Made by a program: the position numbers and the translations under genes. This document shows, piece by piece, positions 34,119 to 43,417 of a stretch of 64,000 nucleotides of DNA. This DNA is from Mucilaginibacter ginsenosidivorax (GTDB lineage Bacteria; Bacteroidota; Bacteroidia; Sphingobacteriales; Sphingobacteriaceae). The stretch spans positions 3,348,001-3,412,000 of the forward strand of contig NZ_CP042437.1 of NCBI RefSeq assembly GCF_007971525.1. The letters run 5' to 3'. Below the pieces are notes generated by a model. That model did not search any database. It had not been told where the DNA came from and saw only the letters and a program-made list of their open reading frames with translations. How positions within the stretch are numbered: position 1 is the first letter of the stretch; every line of letters begins with the position of its first letter.

Positions 34119-34994
34119 ATGAGCACCCTTTGGCAAAATATCCAATACAAAATGTTGCGGTCGGGCAATAAGCTCAACCTGCTTATTGGTATTAATGTGA
34201 TTGTTTTTTTGGCAATAAATCTATCTGCAATTGTCGAGCAGCTTTTTACGGGCTTTGGCAATAGCGCCATACTAAAATATACCACCGAATATCTTTTGCT
34301 GCCGGCTGCACTGCCGAAAATGCTAACCCATTTTTGGACGTTGCTTACTTATATGTTCATGCACGCCGGTGTTTTGCATATATTATTTAACATGCTTTGG
34401 CTGTATTGGATGGGGCAAATATTTGAAGAATACCTGGGCAATAAGCGCACCATAGGCTTGTACATTATGGGTGGACTCGCTGGAGCTCTGCTTTATTTAT
34501 TATGTTTAAATGTACTGCCCGCTTTTACCAGTTTAAACGCCGCGGCCAATAGTACTATTGTTGGTGCATCTGCCAGTGTTATGGCTATAGTGGTGGCCAC
34601 AGCCACATTATTACCTAATTATACCATATCCCTCATATTTATTGGCCCGGTAAAATTAAAGTGGATAGTGCTTTTTATACTGATAATTGACTTTTTAAAT
34701 ATTGTTGGCCCTAACGCCGGTGGCGAAATTGCCCATATCGGCGGTGCTTTAATTGGTTTCATTTATATAAAGCAACTTCAAAAAGGCCATGATTGGATAA
34801 CCGGTATCGCCAATATTTTCAAATCAAAGTCAAAATTAAAGGTGGTATACAGCAATACCGGTAAAAACAGCGCCGAATATCCCCGTCAGGACGAAATTGA
34901 CCGTATATTAGATAAAATATCACAAACGGGCGTTGATAGCCTGAGCAGACAGGAGAAAGAGACATTAGCCCGCGCAAGCAAGAATGAAAAATAA
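34119..34994 (+). CDS. Rhomboid family intramembrane serine protease (second of tandem pair)
   Basis: This 291-residue paralogue has MFMHAGVLHILFNMLWLYWM, a catalytic serine in GASASVMA and histidine in AHIGGALIGF. Beyond the membrane domain it carries a soluble C-terminal tail of about 75 residues ending in EIDRILDKISQTGVDSLSRQ and EKETLARAS, a charged helical ending common in Bacteroidetes rhomboids. It overlaps the next gene by 11 nt, so the two are co-translated. The two rhomboids differ clearly in sequence and length, so they are not a recent duplication. Confidence 0.93.
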   Translation: MSTLWQNIQYKMLRSGNKLNLLIGINVIVFLAINLSAIVEQLFTGFGNSAILKYTTEYLLLPAALPKMLTHFWTLLTYMFMHAGVLHILFNMLWLYWMGQIFEEYLGNKRTIGLYIMGGLAGALLYLLCLNVLPAFTSLNAAANSTIVGASASVMAIVVATATLLPNYTISLIFIGPVKLKWIVLFILIIDFLNIVGPNAGGEIAHIGGALIGFIYIKQLQKGHDWITGIANIFKSKSKLKVVYSNTGKNSAEYPRQDEIDRILDKISQTGVDSLSRQEKETLARASKNEK

Positions 34995-36099
34995 AAAAAG
35001 TGGATTAGGTTTTATTGATAAAGTATTTTTATGGATAAACCTGCTGCTTTGCGTTGCTTTATTGCTTAGTTATCTGGCGCCCTCGGTTAACCCCAACACT
35101 TTTTGGCTGATTGCTTTTTTTGGCCTGGCCTACCCGCCAATACTTTTGCTTAATGTAATCATGATGCTGGTTTGGCTGTTACGCTGGCGCTGGCCTGCGG
35201 CGCTTTCGATGATAACTATCTTGATTGGCTGGGGCGTGCTCAATAACAATGTGGGATTGCGTACGGCATCAACATTTTCGCCGGCGCCGGGTATCAATTC
35301 CATACGGTTGATGACTTATAACGTGCATAACTTTAAACGTTATGGGGCAAAAAACGATGTATCTACCAAGCACGAGATCCTGGAGTTAATCAATGATCAA
35401 AAGCCGGATATTATCGGTTTCCAGGAGTTTTATACCCGCTACAAAGGCGAGTACGATATGCGCGACTCGATTGTAAAAATAATGGGCGCCAATAATTATT
35501 ATTTCGAGCCGCTTAATTTCAATAGCTCGGAAGCAATCGGGATGGCTGTTTTCTCAAAATATCCCATTGTAGCAAAAGGTTTAATCCAACTGGCGGCCGA
35601 TAGGTCATCAGCAAACCAGTGTTTGTACATTGATGTTAAAAAAGGCGAAAAAACATTCAGGGTTTACAGTCTTCATCTGCAATCCATCAAATTTAACCCC
35701 GAAGATTATAAATACCTGGATAGCGTATCAAAAAAAGGCAAAACAGATATGCAATCAACCAAAAGGCTGGGCGGCAAACTGAAGGCGGCATTTATAAAGC
35801 GGAGCGAACAGGTTTTTAAAATAAAAGCTCATGCAGCACAATGCCCATATCCCTATATCATATCCGGCGATTTTAACGATACCCCTACATCCTTTGCGGT
35901 TAACCAAATGGCAAAAGGACTTAAAAACGCGTTCCGCGAAAAAGGAGCCGGGTTTGGGCGCACCTATAATGGCGATTTTCCCAATTACCAGATAGATTAC
36001 ATAATGGTAAGTCCGCAATTTGATGTGGCATCGTACCTGATTGTTGAAAAAAAGCTTTCTGATCATTTTCCGCTACGGAGCGACCTGATCTTGAATTAA
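34984..36099 (+). CDS. Membrane-anchored endonuclease/exonuclease/phosphatase family protein
   Basis: The 371-residue protein has three N-terminal transmembrane helices (about 12-85) and then an EEP domain: MTYNVHNFKRYG, GFQEF (metal Glu), SGDFNDTP, IDYIMVSP and the C-terminal SDHFPL. The fold covers DNases, sphingomyelinases and phosphoinositide phosphatases. With the membrane anchor and a catalytic domain most likely on the periplasmic side, phospholipid or extracellular nucleic acid are possible substrates. It overlaps the rhomboid gene. Confidence 0.88.
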   Translation: MKNKKSGLGFIDKVFLWINLLLCVALLLSYLAPSVNPNTFWLIAFFGLAYPPILLLNVIMMLVWLLRWRWPAALSMITILIGWGVLNNNVGLRTASTFSPAPGINSIRLMTYNVHNFKRYGAKNDVSTKHEILELINDQKPDIIGFQEFYTRYKGEYDMRDSIVKIMGANNYYFEPLNFNSSEAIGMAVFSKYPIVAKGLIQLAADRSSANQCLYIDVKKGEKTFRVYSLHLQSIKFNPEDYKYLDSVSKKGKTDMQSTKRLGGKLKAAFIKRSEQVFKIKAHAAQCPYPYIISGDFNDTPTSFAVNQMAKGLKNAFREKGAGFGRTYNGDFPNYQIDYIMVSPQFDVASYLIVEKKLSDHFPLRSDLILN

Positions 36100-36108
36100 A
36101 TATCAGCC

Positions 36109-36951
36109 ATGGAAATTCTGGTTACAGGTTCATCCGGTCAGTTAGGTTCGGCCACCGTAAAACATTTAAAGACGTTTGACCATCGTGTTACAGGTATTGA
36201 CCTGACGCCCTCGGCCACTACCGACAACATTATCGACATAAAAAGCAAAAGCGAGATCGAAAACCTTTGCGGCGGTTTTGATGCCATTATTCATACTGCA
36301 GCCGTACATGGCAAGCATTATGAACTTAATTACCCCAGGGAAGCTTTTATACAAACAAATATTATAGGCACGCTTAATTTACTTAATGCCTGTGTTAAAC
36401 ACGGTGTAAACAGGTTTTTGTATACCAGTACAACATCCATTTACGGCAGCGCTTTAGTTGACCACGCGAAGGCAGTTTGGGTGGATGAAAACCTGCCCGA
36501 AAAACCACGCGATATTTATGATATCACCAAGCAAACAACCGAGCAGCTTTGCAAAGATTTTTTTTATAAAGAAGGCCTGCAAGCATCAGTATACCGCGTT
36601 GGGCGTTTTTTGCCCGAGGATGATAACCTTAAAATAAACCACCGGATTTATAGAGGCCTGGATGAGCGCGATGGCGCCGAGGCATTACGACTGGCATTGG
36701 GTATAACGTTTGCCGATTTCGAAATCTTTAATATATCCAGCGGGTCGCCATTTGGCAAGGATGACCTTGTTAGGCTTAAACACAACCCCGAAGAAGTTAT
36801 CCTTAAATATTTCCCCGAAGCCAAAGACATCTATAGCCATAAAAACTGGGTATTTCCCGAAAGTATTGATCGTGTTTATGTTTGCGATAAAGCCAAACAG
36901 GTTTTGGGTTACCGACCCCAATTTGATTTCGAATATTTATTGCAGCAATAA
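36109..36951 (+). CDS. NAD-dependent epimerase/dehydratase
   Basis: This 280-residue extended SDR has the Rossmann motif VTGSSGQLGSATV (about 5-17), the mid motif FLYTSTTSIYGS and catalytic YDITK (YxxxK, about 138-142). Such enzymes act on nucleotide sugars or related aldehydes and ketones. It starts 9 bp after the EEP gene and lies in the same transcription unit, which offers no further hint to its substrate. No sugar-biosynthesis genes are adjacent. Confidence 0.88.
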   Translation: MEILVTGSSGQLGSATVKHLKTFDHRVTGIDLTPSATTDNIIDIKSKSEIENLCGGFDAIIHTAAVHGKHYELNYPREAFIQTNIIGTLNLLNACVKHGVNRFLYTSTTSIYGSALVDHAKAVWVDENLPEKPRDIYDITKQTTEQLCKDFFYKEGLQASVYRVGRFLPEDDNLKINHRIYRGLDERDGAEALRLALGITFADFEIFNISSGSPFGKDDLVRLKHNPEEVILKYFPEAKDIYSHKNWVFPESIDRVYVCDKAKQVLGYRPQFDFEYLLQQ

Positions 36952-37020
36952 AGATAGTATCACTTGGGTGTAAGCTTTAATAATCGGGCTGCCCGCATTA
37001 GCTAAAAATTGAAAAAATCG

Positions 37021-37028
37021 TAAGTTTG
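37021..37028 (+). promoter_or_regulatory. Possible -7 promoter box of cysS
   Basis: TAAGTTTG matches the Bacteroidetes -7 consensus TAnnTTTG exactly. It ends only 5 bp before the cysS ATG, so transcripts from it would have almost no leader. No matching -33 TTG is at the usual distance. Confidence 0.4.
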
Positions 37029-37033
37029 CCCTC

Positions 37034-38497
37034 ATGAAACAAAAATTGTTTGTTTACAATACTTTATCCCGCAAAAAAGAAGAATTTAAGGCCCTTAATG
37101 CCCCGCATGTGGGCATGTACGTTTGCGGCCCAACTGTTTACAGTGATGTGCATTTGGGTAACTGCCGTACCTATATATCTTTCGATCTGATGTTTCGCTA
37201 CCTTAACCATTTAGGGTACAAGGTTCGCTATGTACGTAATGTAACTGATGCCGGCCACCTGGAAGGCGACGCCGGCGACGAAGGCGAAGACAAAATTTCG
37301 AAAAAAGCAAAACTGGCCCAATTGGAGCCGATGGAAATTGTACAAAAATATACTGTTGGTTTTCATGAGGTAATGCAGATACTGAACACCCTGCCGCCAA
37401 GTATTGAACCAACAGCCACCGGGCATATTATTGAGCAGATAGAAATGGTAAAGGTTATTCTTGAAAAAGGATATGCTTACGAGGTAGATGGATCGGTTTA
37501 TTTTGATGTTGAAAAATATAATAAAACCAAAGATTACGGCGTGTTAAGCGGCCGCAACCTGGAAGATTTACTGAACAATACCCGCACGCTGGGCGGCCAG
37601 CAGGAAAAACACGGCAAGCTTGATTTTGCCTTGTGGATAAAAGCCAAGCCAGAGCACCTGATGAAATGGCCATCGCCCTGGGGCGTGGGCTTCCCGGGCT
37701 GGCACCTGGAATGCTCGGCCATGAGCCAGAAATATTTAGGTGAGCAATTTGACATTCATGGCGGCGGCCTTGATCTTGTGCCAACCCACCATACCAACGA
37801 GATAGCCCAACACGTGGCCTGCTGCGGTAAAAACCCGGCCAATTATTGGGTGCATACCAACATGCTTACGGTGAACGGCCAAAAAATGTCGAAATCGTTA
37901 GGAAACAGCTTTTTGCCCCATGAACTTTTCAGCGGCGAAAACTCTATCCTGAATAAGGGCTACAGCCCCATGACCGTGCGCTTTTTTATGCTGCAGGCAC
38001 ATTACCGCAGCACGCTTGATTTTGGCAACGATGCCATGGAGGCCTCTGAAAAAGGTTTTAAGCGATTGATGAACGCCTATGCCTTGCTGGATGGCCTAAA
38101 GGCATCTGGCAGTACCGAAATTGAAATAGAACCCCTGCTGGAGCGTTGCTACGCGGCAATGAACGATGATTTTAACAGCCCGGTATTGATTGCCGAACTG
38201 TTTGAAGCATCGCGGATCATCAACTCGGTACATGACGGCAAAATGAAGATTAACGAAGTTAACCTTGGGTTGCTTAAAAACCTTATGAAAACGTTTGTGC
38301 AGGAAGTTTTAGGACTTAAAGATGAACAGGCCGATAATGATGATTTGCCCAAAATACTCAACCTGATAGTTGAACTGCGTAACGAAGCCAAAGCAAATAA
38401 AGATTATGCCACCAGCGATAAAATCCGTGAAGGCCTGTCAAAAGTAGGGTTTCAGCTAAAAGATAGCAAAGAAGGTACGCTCTGGAGCAAGAATTAG
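37034..38497 (+). CDS. cysS: Cysteine--tRNA ligase
   Basis: The 487-residue class I synthetase has the zinc/adenylate region YVCGPTVYSDVHLGNCRTYI (HIGH-like HLGN), GWHLECSAMS and the KMSKS loop (KMSKSLGNS, about 287). Length and order are as expected for CysRS. It charges tRNA-Cys in the cytoplasm. It ends the plus-strand run of genes; a repeat element after it lies between it and a convergent gene. Confidence 0.97.
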   Translation: MKQKLFVYNTLSRKKEEFKALNAPHVGMYVCGPTVYSDVHLGNCRTYISFDLMFRYLNHLGYKVRYVRNVTDAGHLEGDAGDEGEDKISKKAKLAQLEPMEIVQKYTVGFHEVMQILNTLPPSIEPTATGHIIEQIEMVKVILEKGYAYEVDGSVYFDVEKYNKTKDYGVLSGRNLEDLLNNTRTLGGQQEKHGKLDFALWIKAKPEHLMKWPSPWGVGFPGWHLECSAMSQKYLGEQFDIHGGGLDLVPTHHTNEIAQHVACCGKNPANYWVHTNMLTVNGQKMSKSLGNSFLPHELFSGENSILNKGYSPMTVRFFMLQAHYRSTLDFGNDAMEASEKGFKRLMNAYALLDGLKASGSTEIEIEPLLERCYAAMNDDFNSPVLIAELFEASRIINSVHDGKMKINEVNLGLLKNLMKTFVQEVLGLKDEQADNDDLPKILNLIVELRNEAKANKDYATSDKIREGLSKVGFQLKDSKEGTLWSKN

Positions 38498-38520
38498 AAT
38501 AGAGTCAAGAAATAAAAATT

Positions 38521-38633
38521 AGAGTCAAGAGATAAGAATCAAGAGTTAAGAGAGGAAAAATTTATTGATATCTATGGTTTAGCACGTTATGTAAGCATAA
38601 CAAAAAAAGTCTTAATTCTTATCTCTTGACTCT
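38521..38633. repeat. Dispersed inverted repeat element, copy B
   Basis: Arms 38521-38546 and 38608-38633 are 26-bp inverted repeats with 2 mismatches, made of AGAGTCAAGAGATAAGAAT-type units, with about 60 bp between. A partial extra unit precedes it (38501-38510). The unit sequence is shared with copy A at 31200-31372. It lies between convergent genes and could also serve as a two-way terminator. Confidence 0.75.
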
Positions 38634-38639
38634 TAATTC

Positions 38640-39329
38640 CTACAAAGAGTTATAGTACGTAAACAGTTTGGCCAGGTCCCGGTCGCTTTTAAAATCAATT
38701 TTATTGGTTTTTATGAAGGTTTGTACCTGGTCTGTTTTGTCGGCCAGGGCCGCTGCAATTGTTTTTGGAGTTGGTTTAACCCGGATTATTTTATTATCTG
38801 CCAACAGGTAATAAACAGCATCGCGCAAGGCAAATGTTTTGGTGGTAGTTGCAGAATTGAAAGCCTGATTGGAATGAATCACTTTTTTATACCGCTTAAG
38901 TAGTTTTGCTTTTCCATCGGCAACTACCTGGTAAAATGAAGCCTCGGTTTGTTCGTCAATAGCGGGGTAGCCGTTGCTGAATATAAGCGGAGCGAGAGAG
39001 CTTTCATCTATGGTGCCAACAATATCAAACCGGAAACTTTTAACCGGGGTAACAAAAGCAAGGGCCATCGAATCTCTGGGGCTTTGAAATAGCAATTCGT
39101 CTTTTACCAAATCGTATTTTAATTTCGCGGCAACTGTTTTGCCGTTTGCCAGGCTTACAATGCCGGGGAGCCAGGTTGCCGTCAGGTAGGGACTGCCCTC
39201 AACATCTATGTAGCTTTGTTCCATAACCGGTTTGCCCTGGTTATCGTTCAGGATTTGATTTTGCGCCCTGGATATTGTTCCGTAACATAGCAATCCGGCC
39301 ATTATCAAAGTAAAAACAGGTATTTTCAT
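38640..39329 (-). CDS. Exported protein of unknown function
   Basis: I do not recognise this 229-residue protein. It has a signal peptide (MKIPVFTLIMAGLLCYGTIS, cleavage after SRAQ). The mature part shows alternating beta-type segments (YIDVEGSPYLTATWLPG, VAAKLKYDLVKDELLFQS) and a C-terminal stretch on DAVYYLLADNKIIRVKPTPK, then KTIAAALADKTDQVQTFIKT. The pattern is reminiscent of periplasmic proteins in Bacteroidetes annotated as hypothetical. It converges with cysS across repeat B and is divergent from the gene at 39648. Confidence 0.75.
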   Translation of the reverse strand: MKIPVFTLIMAGLLCYGTISRAQNQILNDNQGKPVMEQSYIDVEGSPYLTATWLPGIVSLANGKTVAAKLKYDLVKDELLFQSPRDSMALAFVTPVKSFRFDIVGTIDESSLAPLIFSNGYPAIDEQTEASFYQVVADGKAKLLKRYKKVIHSNQAFNSATTTKTFALRDAVYYLLADNKIIRVKPTPKTIAAALADKTDQVQTFIKTNKIDFKSDRDLAKLFTYYNSL

Positions 39330-39647
39330 AATTGCGTAAATTTATAAGCTAAAGGCATAACATGGCTTTAAAACGAAACATTATGCATATTATTGGGTTA
39401 ATTGTTTTTGTGCTTATGCAATTGCGTTATGTTTAAACGCTTGTTAACTGATAAGATAATTACATGAACGAAACAAATTTTAGATGTATAAACCTGCTTC
39501 GCGCACAATTAAATATAACGGTTTTCGTTTCACATTAAGCAGATAAGTTGCAAATAGCATGTGCCTATTTGTATTTTAAGCAATTTGTAATTGCATAACC
39601 GACTTAAAATTTATTACTAAATTGCCTCCCCAACATCCCATTAAAAC
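39330..39647. other. Divergent promoter region
   Basis: This 318-bp AT-rich gap separates two divergent genes for exported proteins and should hold both promoters. I see no ORF, RNA gene or convincing TAnnTTTG box in it. Confidence 0.55.
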
Positions 39648-40520
39648 ATGAAGAAAGTATTATTAGCCGCCACATTTATGAGCTATAGCGTTTTAGCCAT
39701 GGCTCAGTCAGCACCGGTTAAAGTAAGTAAAGTTGTAAATGCCGAAGAAGCATTTAATAAATTAGTTGAACGTAAAGGGATAAAAGACGGCTTTTTAGCT
39801 GTTGCCGCACCCGATGGTATTGTGTTTAAACCAGATGCAGTTAAGATAGTTGATTTTTATAGTAATATTGATAAACAGGCTGGTAAGTTAAGCTGGCAGC
39901 CAAAATTTGCGCGGATATCTGCCAATGGCGATCTGGCCTTTACCGCAGGGCCCTACGTTTATCAAAACGGCAAAACCGATGATGACAAAGTTTTTGGCGA
40001 TTATGTATCTATCTGGCGTGCCGATGTTGACGATAACAATAAATTAAAACTACTGATAGATTTGGGGATACAACATCCTGAACCCGAAGGCGAAGTAGTA
40101 ACTGATTTTAAAGAGCCGGATGCTACCACAAAATCGGCCCCAAGTAAAGATCCCTTTACCGCCAAAAGCGTTATTGTGAACACCGACAAGATATTTAACC
40201 ATTCGCTTACCATATCAACCATGGCAAGCTATAAAGAGTTTTTGAGCGCCGAAGGCCGTTATTATTTCCCGGGCTTTGAGCCTATGACCGGCCCTGATGT
40301 TATCATGAAGTTTATTAACAACGAAGCAATCAGCATAACCGCCGAAACTACCGATGCCGGCCGGTCGGTAAGTAACGACCTGGCGTATAGTTACGGCCAT
40401 GCACGCATAACCAAAGGCAACGTTGTTGGTAATTACAACTATGTACGCATTTGGGAAATAGACCAAAACAAAAAGTGGAATATTTTGCTGGAAGTTTTTT
40501 CGGCTATTGAAAACGAGTAA
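39648..40520 (+). CDS. Exported protein with two SnoaL/DUF4440-like domains
   Basis: The 290-residue protein has a signal peptide (MKKVLLAATFMSYSVLAMAQ) and two homologous halves. The first (about 25-150) includes AEEAFNKLVERKGIKDGFLA and FGDYVSIWRADVDDNNKLKL; the second (about 165-290) includes ASYKEFLSAEGRYYFPGFEP and NYNYVRIWEIDQNKKWNILL. Each ends with the typical SnoaL/NTF2-like strands where a conserved Trp follows Y-V-x-I. Such domains are cone-shaped pockets with diverse ligands. No enzymatic residues can be assigned. Nothing in the surroundings hints at function. Confidence 0.75.
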   Translation: MKKVLLAATFMSYSVLAMAQSAPVKVSKVVNAEEAFNKLVERKGIKDGFLAVAAPDGIVFKPDAVKIVDFYSNIDKQAGKLSWQPKFARISANGDLAFTAGPYVYQNGKTDDDKVFGDYVSIWRADVDDNNKLKLLIDLGIQHPEPEGEVVTDFKEPDATTKSAPSKDPFTAKSVIVNTDKIFNHSLTISTMASYKEFLSAEGRYYFPGFEPMTGPDVIMKFINNEAISITAETTDAGRSVSNDLAYSYGHARITKGNVVGNYNYVRIWEIDQNKKWNILLEVFSAIENE

Positions 40521-40539
40521 GACTTAAAAAATACGGAAT

Positions 40540-40574
40540 AAAAACAGCGATGGGACATACTCATCGCTGTTTTT
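40540..40574. terminator. Bidirectional terminator between convergent genes
   Basis: AAAAACAGCGATG (40540-40552) and CATCGCTGTTTTT (40562-40574) form a perfect 13-bp stem with a 9-nt loop. T-runs occur on both strands, and it lies between the SnoaL-type gene and the NRPS gene. Confidence 0.9.
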
Positions 40575-40627
40575 GTTTTTGCAGAACAGTTTTTTGCCAG
40601 GGAAATGATACCAGCCTGGCTTGCTCG

Positions 40628-43255
40628 TTAAAAACCGGCGTTTAATTCCTGCTGTAGCCGTTTGCCAAAAGCCGCAACCTGGGGCTCGTCAAACAGGGTA
40701 AGGTGATGACCGTCAATGGATATAGCTTTGATCTTTTTTGCATGGGGTTTCCAGCCCAGGTATTTAAAATCATCCATGTAAAATGTTTTTTGTTTTGCCT
40801 TAAAAACAACCAATCCTCCGTCGTATTTATCAATCACATATTTTATATAGAGCGATACACTCAAGTCAAAAACACTAAGTTCAAAAGGCCCGGGTTCCGA
40901 ACTGCCACCTAACTCCGCCGAAGAGCTGTTGTCGGCATCGCTCTTCACCGTTTCACCGTTTCGCGACTTTATTTTTGCCAAAGCGGCTTTTAAAACCAGT
41001 TTGCTATAATTTAGCGCGGGTTTTAAGCCATTACCAAGCATGCGGATGTTAAATGCCATTAACCGTAAAACGGTGTAAAAAGAATACTGGGTTTTTATTA
41101 AAGCGGGGTCGCGGGTTAAACTATCAATTATGGCCAGTAATTTAACTTCTTTACCTAATGCCTTTAACTGCCGGGCCATTTCAAACGCGAACACCCCTCC
41201 CAGGGAATATCCGGCAACCGCGTATGGGCCGTAGGGATTATCCTTCAGAATACTGTTTACATAATGCGTTGCAACCTCTTCAATGCTTTCAAATTTGTGG
41301 CCCTTGTTATTAAACCCGTTTGATTCAAACCCGTAAACGGGCTGATCGGGATCAAGGGCTGCAGCCAAGGCAAAAAAGCCATCACCGGCCTGGTCGCCAC
41401 CGTTTACCAGGTACAACGGCGGAAGGTTGCCACCTGCTTTAAGCGGAATAAGGGTGTTTGATTTTTGCACAGCTCCCGGCTTGCTTAAAAAATCGGCCAG
41501 TGATGAAATTGTGGGGTAATGATGCAGGGTAATGTAGTTAATGTGCCGCTGCGTATACCGCCGCAAAAACGACAATAATTTAACGGCAAGTAATGAATTG
41601 CCGCCTAAGTCGAAAAAATTATCCAGTACGCTTATGTCTTCTGTTTCAAAAAGAGATTTCCAAAAAACAAAGATTGCATTTTCCAATTCATTCGAGGGTT
41701 CAATAATCTGGTGTCCCTGATCTCCGGGCAGTTCGGGATTTACCAACAGATGTTTGTTGATTTTTCCGTTGGATGTAAAGGGAATTTGCGTTACCGCTTT
41801 AATGCTGGCCGGCAACATATAGCCAGGTAGCTTAGTGAGTAGATAGTCCCAGATATCGGCAACGGAAACGCCTTTGTTTAAAACAACAAAGGCGATGATA
41901 TTTAAACTGCCCGCCGATGTTTTTTTTACCGCCGCAACAGCGTGCTTTGCCAGTCCGCTGGTTTTAAGTACCGCTTCTATTGATTCCAGCTCAATCCGGT
42001 TGCCGGCAATTTTAACCTGGTCATCAATCCGGCCTAAATATTCTATGTTTCCATCGGGTAATTGGCGGCCAAAATCTCCGGTTTTAAACAAGCGACCCGG
42101 CTTTTCGTTATTAAACGAGTTTACAATAAATCGGCTTGATGTAAGTTCCGGCTTATTCAGATAGCCGCGTGCTACGCCAATGCCGCCTATATACAACTCC
42201 CCAATGCCGCCTGGCGCCTGCTGCATTCCCTGTTCGTCGAGCAGATAAAGCGAGGTGTTGTCAATGGCGCTGCCAATTAATACTTTATCTGAAGTGCCAA
42301 AGCCATCCGGCACCTGCCAGAAGGTGGAATGGATAGTGGTTTCGGTTGGGCCATATAAGTTATAGAGGTTTACATTGGGCAATTTGTTTTTTAACAACAC
42401 AACCTGGTATGTGCTTAGGGCTTCGCCACTGCATATTATGGTATTTATTTCCCGGTACTCATCAGTTTTGCAATCCAATAAAAAAAACTCCAGCATTGCC
42501 GGAATAAAATGGATGGTGGTTACACGGAACAGCTTTATGGTTGCTTTTAACTTTTCGCTATCACGGTAGTCGTCTTTATTGATGATGATTAACCGCGCGC
42601 CCGAAAGCAGGGGCCATAAAATTTCCCACACAGAAACATCAAAGCAAAAGGTGGTTTTTTGTAATACAACATCACTTTCGTGGAGTTTAAAATACCGGTG
42701 CGCCCACATTAAATTATTTACCAGGCTACGATGCTCAATGATAACCCCATTGGGATTACCTGTTGTGCCGGAAGTATACATGACATACGCCCGGCTTTCG
42801 CCCGCAATATTGATGTTTGGATTGTTTTCGGAATAGTCAATACCATCAAGTTGATCAACCAATATCTGGCTGGCGTTGGCGGTCCCCTGTAGCAGGTGTT
42901 GGCATTCGGTGGTGGTAAGGATGAGCCGAGGCTGGCAATCTTTGAATATGTAATTAATCTGGGCAGCCGGATAATCAGGATCTATAGGGACATAAGCACC
43001 TCCTGATTTTAATACGCCAAGAATCGCAACTATCAGCTCGATGCCCTGGTTGAGGCATACCGGGATTAAATCGTTGGGTTTTACACCTCTGTCTATTAAT
43101 AAATGGGCCAGTTTATTGGCACGCCTGTTTAGCACAGCAAATGTTACGTATTCGCCATTGAATACGAGGGCAACGTTATTTGAGTATAATTCAAAACAAT
43201 CGTTTAGCGCCTCGATGATTGAATTTTCTATTTTAGGGGAAACTGGGGTATTCAA
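40628..43255 (-). CDS. Single-module NRPS (adenylation - carrier - thioesterase), serine-like code
   Basis: The 875-residue protein has an adenylation domain (about 10-505), a carrier domain (about 520-590, DNFFDLGGNSLLAV, S554) and a thioesterase (about 605-870, GYSLGG, S684), without a condensation domain. Aligning by eye with GrsA and EntF, the ten specificity residues read D206 V207 W210 H249 I274 S276 L300 I308 H309 K498, i.e. DVWHISLIHK. This is close to the serine codes DVWHLSLIDK and DVWHFSLVDK, with one radical change (H for D). The A3 loop reads TSGTTGNPNG, where PKG is usual, so a phosphate-loop lysine is replaced by Asn. It is the last gene of a five-gene minus-strand locus. Activation and release of a Ser-like acid, or transfer to another acceptor, is inferred. 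Confidence 0.88.
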   Translation of the reverse strand: MNTPVSPKIENSIIEALNDCFELYSNNVALVFNGEYVTFAVLNRRANKLAHLLIDRGVKPNDLIPVCLNQGIELIVAILGVLKSGGAYVPIDPDYPAAQINYIFKDCQPRLILTTTECQHLLQGTANASQILVDQLDGIDYSENNPNINIAGESRAYVMYTSGTTGNPNGVIIEHRSLVNNLMWAHRYFKLHESDVVLQKTTFCFDVSVWEILWPLLSGARLIIINKDDYRDSEKLKATIKLFRVTTIHFIPAMLEFFLLDCKTDEYREINTIICSGEALSTYQVVLLKNKLPNVNLYNLYGPTETTIHSTFWQVPDGFGTSDKVLIGSAIDNTSLYLLDEQGMQQAPGGIGELYIGGIGVARGYLNKPELTSSRFIVNSFNNEKPGRLFKTGDFGRQLPDGNIEYLGRIDDQVKIAGNRIELESIEAVLKTSGLAKHAVAAVKKTSAGSLNIIAFVVLNKGVSVADIWDYLLTKLPGYMLPASIKAVTQIPFTSNGKINKHLLVNPELPGDQGHQIIEPSNELENAIFVFWKSLFETEDISVLDNFFDLGGNSLLAVKLLSFLRRYTQRHINYITLHHYPTISSLADFLSKPGAVQKSNTLIPLKAGGNLPPLYLVNGGDQAGDGFFALAAALDPDQPVYGFESNGFNNKGHKFESIEEVATHYVNSILKDNPYGPYAVAGYSLGGVFAFEMARQLKALGKEVKLLAIIDSLTRDPALIKTQYSFYTVLRLMAFNIRMLGNGLKPALNYSKLVLKAALAKIKSRNGETVKSDADNSSSAELGGSSEPGPFELSVFDLSVSLYIKYVIDKYDGGLVVFKAKQKTFYMDDFKYLGWKPHAKKIKAISIDGHHLTLFDEPQVAAFGKRLQQELNAGF

Positions 43256-43417
43256 ATTGTATCAATTGGGGCAAGCAGGTGAAAAATTGACAGTGAATTG
43301 TTGGCGCGAATTTACTAAAAATGAAGCGTTTTTGATTGCGAAGAGATACGAGGTATTGTGATTTTTACACAAAAATAAAATCGCACGATATTAAACACAA
43401 ACTAACTATACGGCGGC

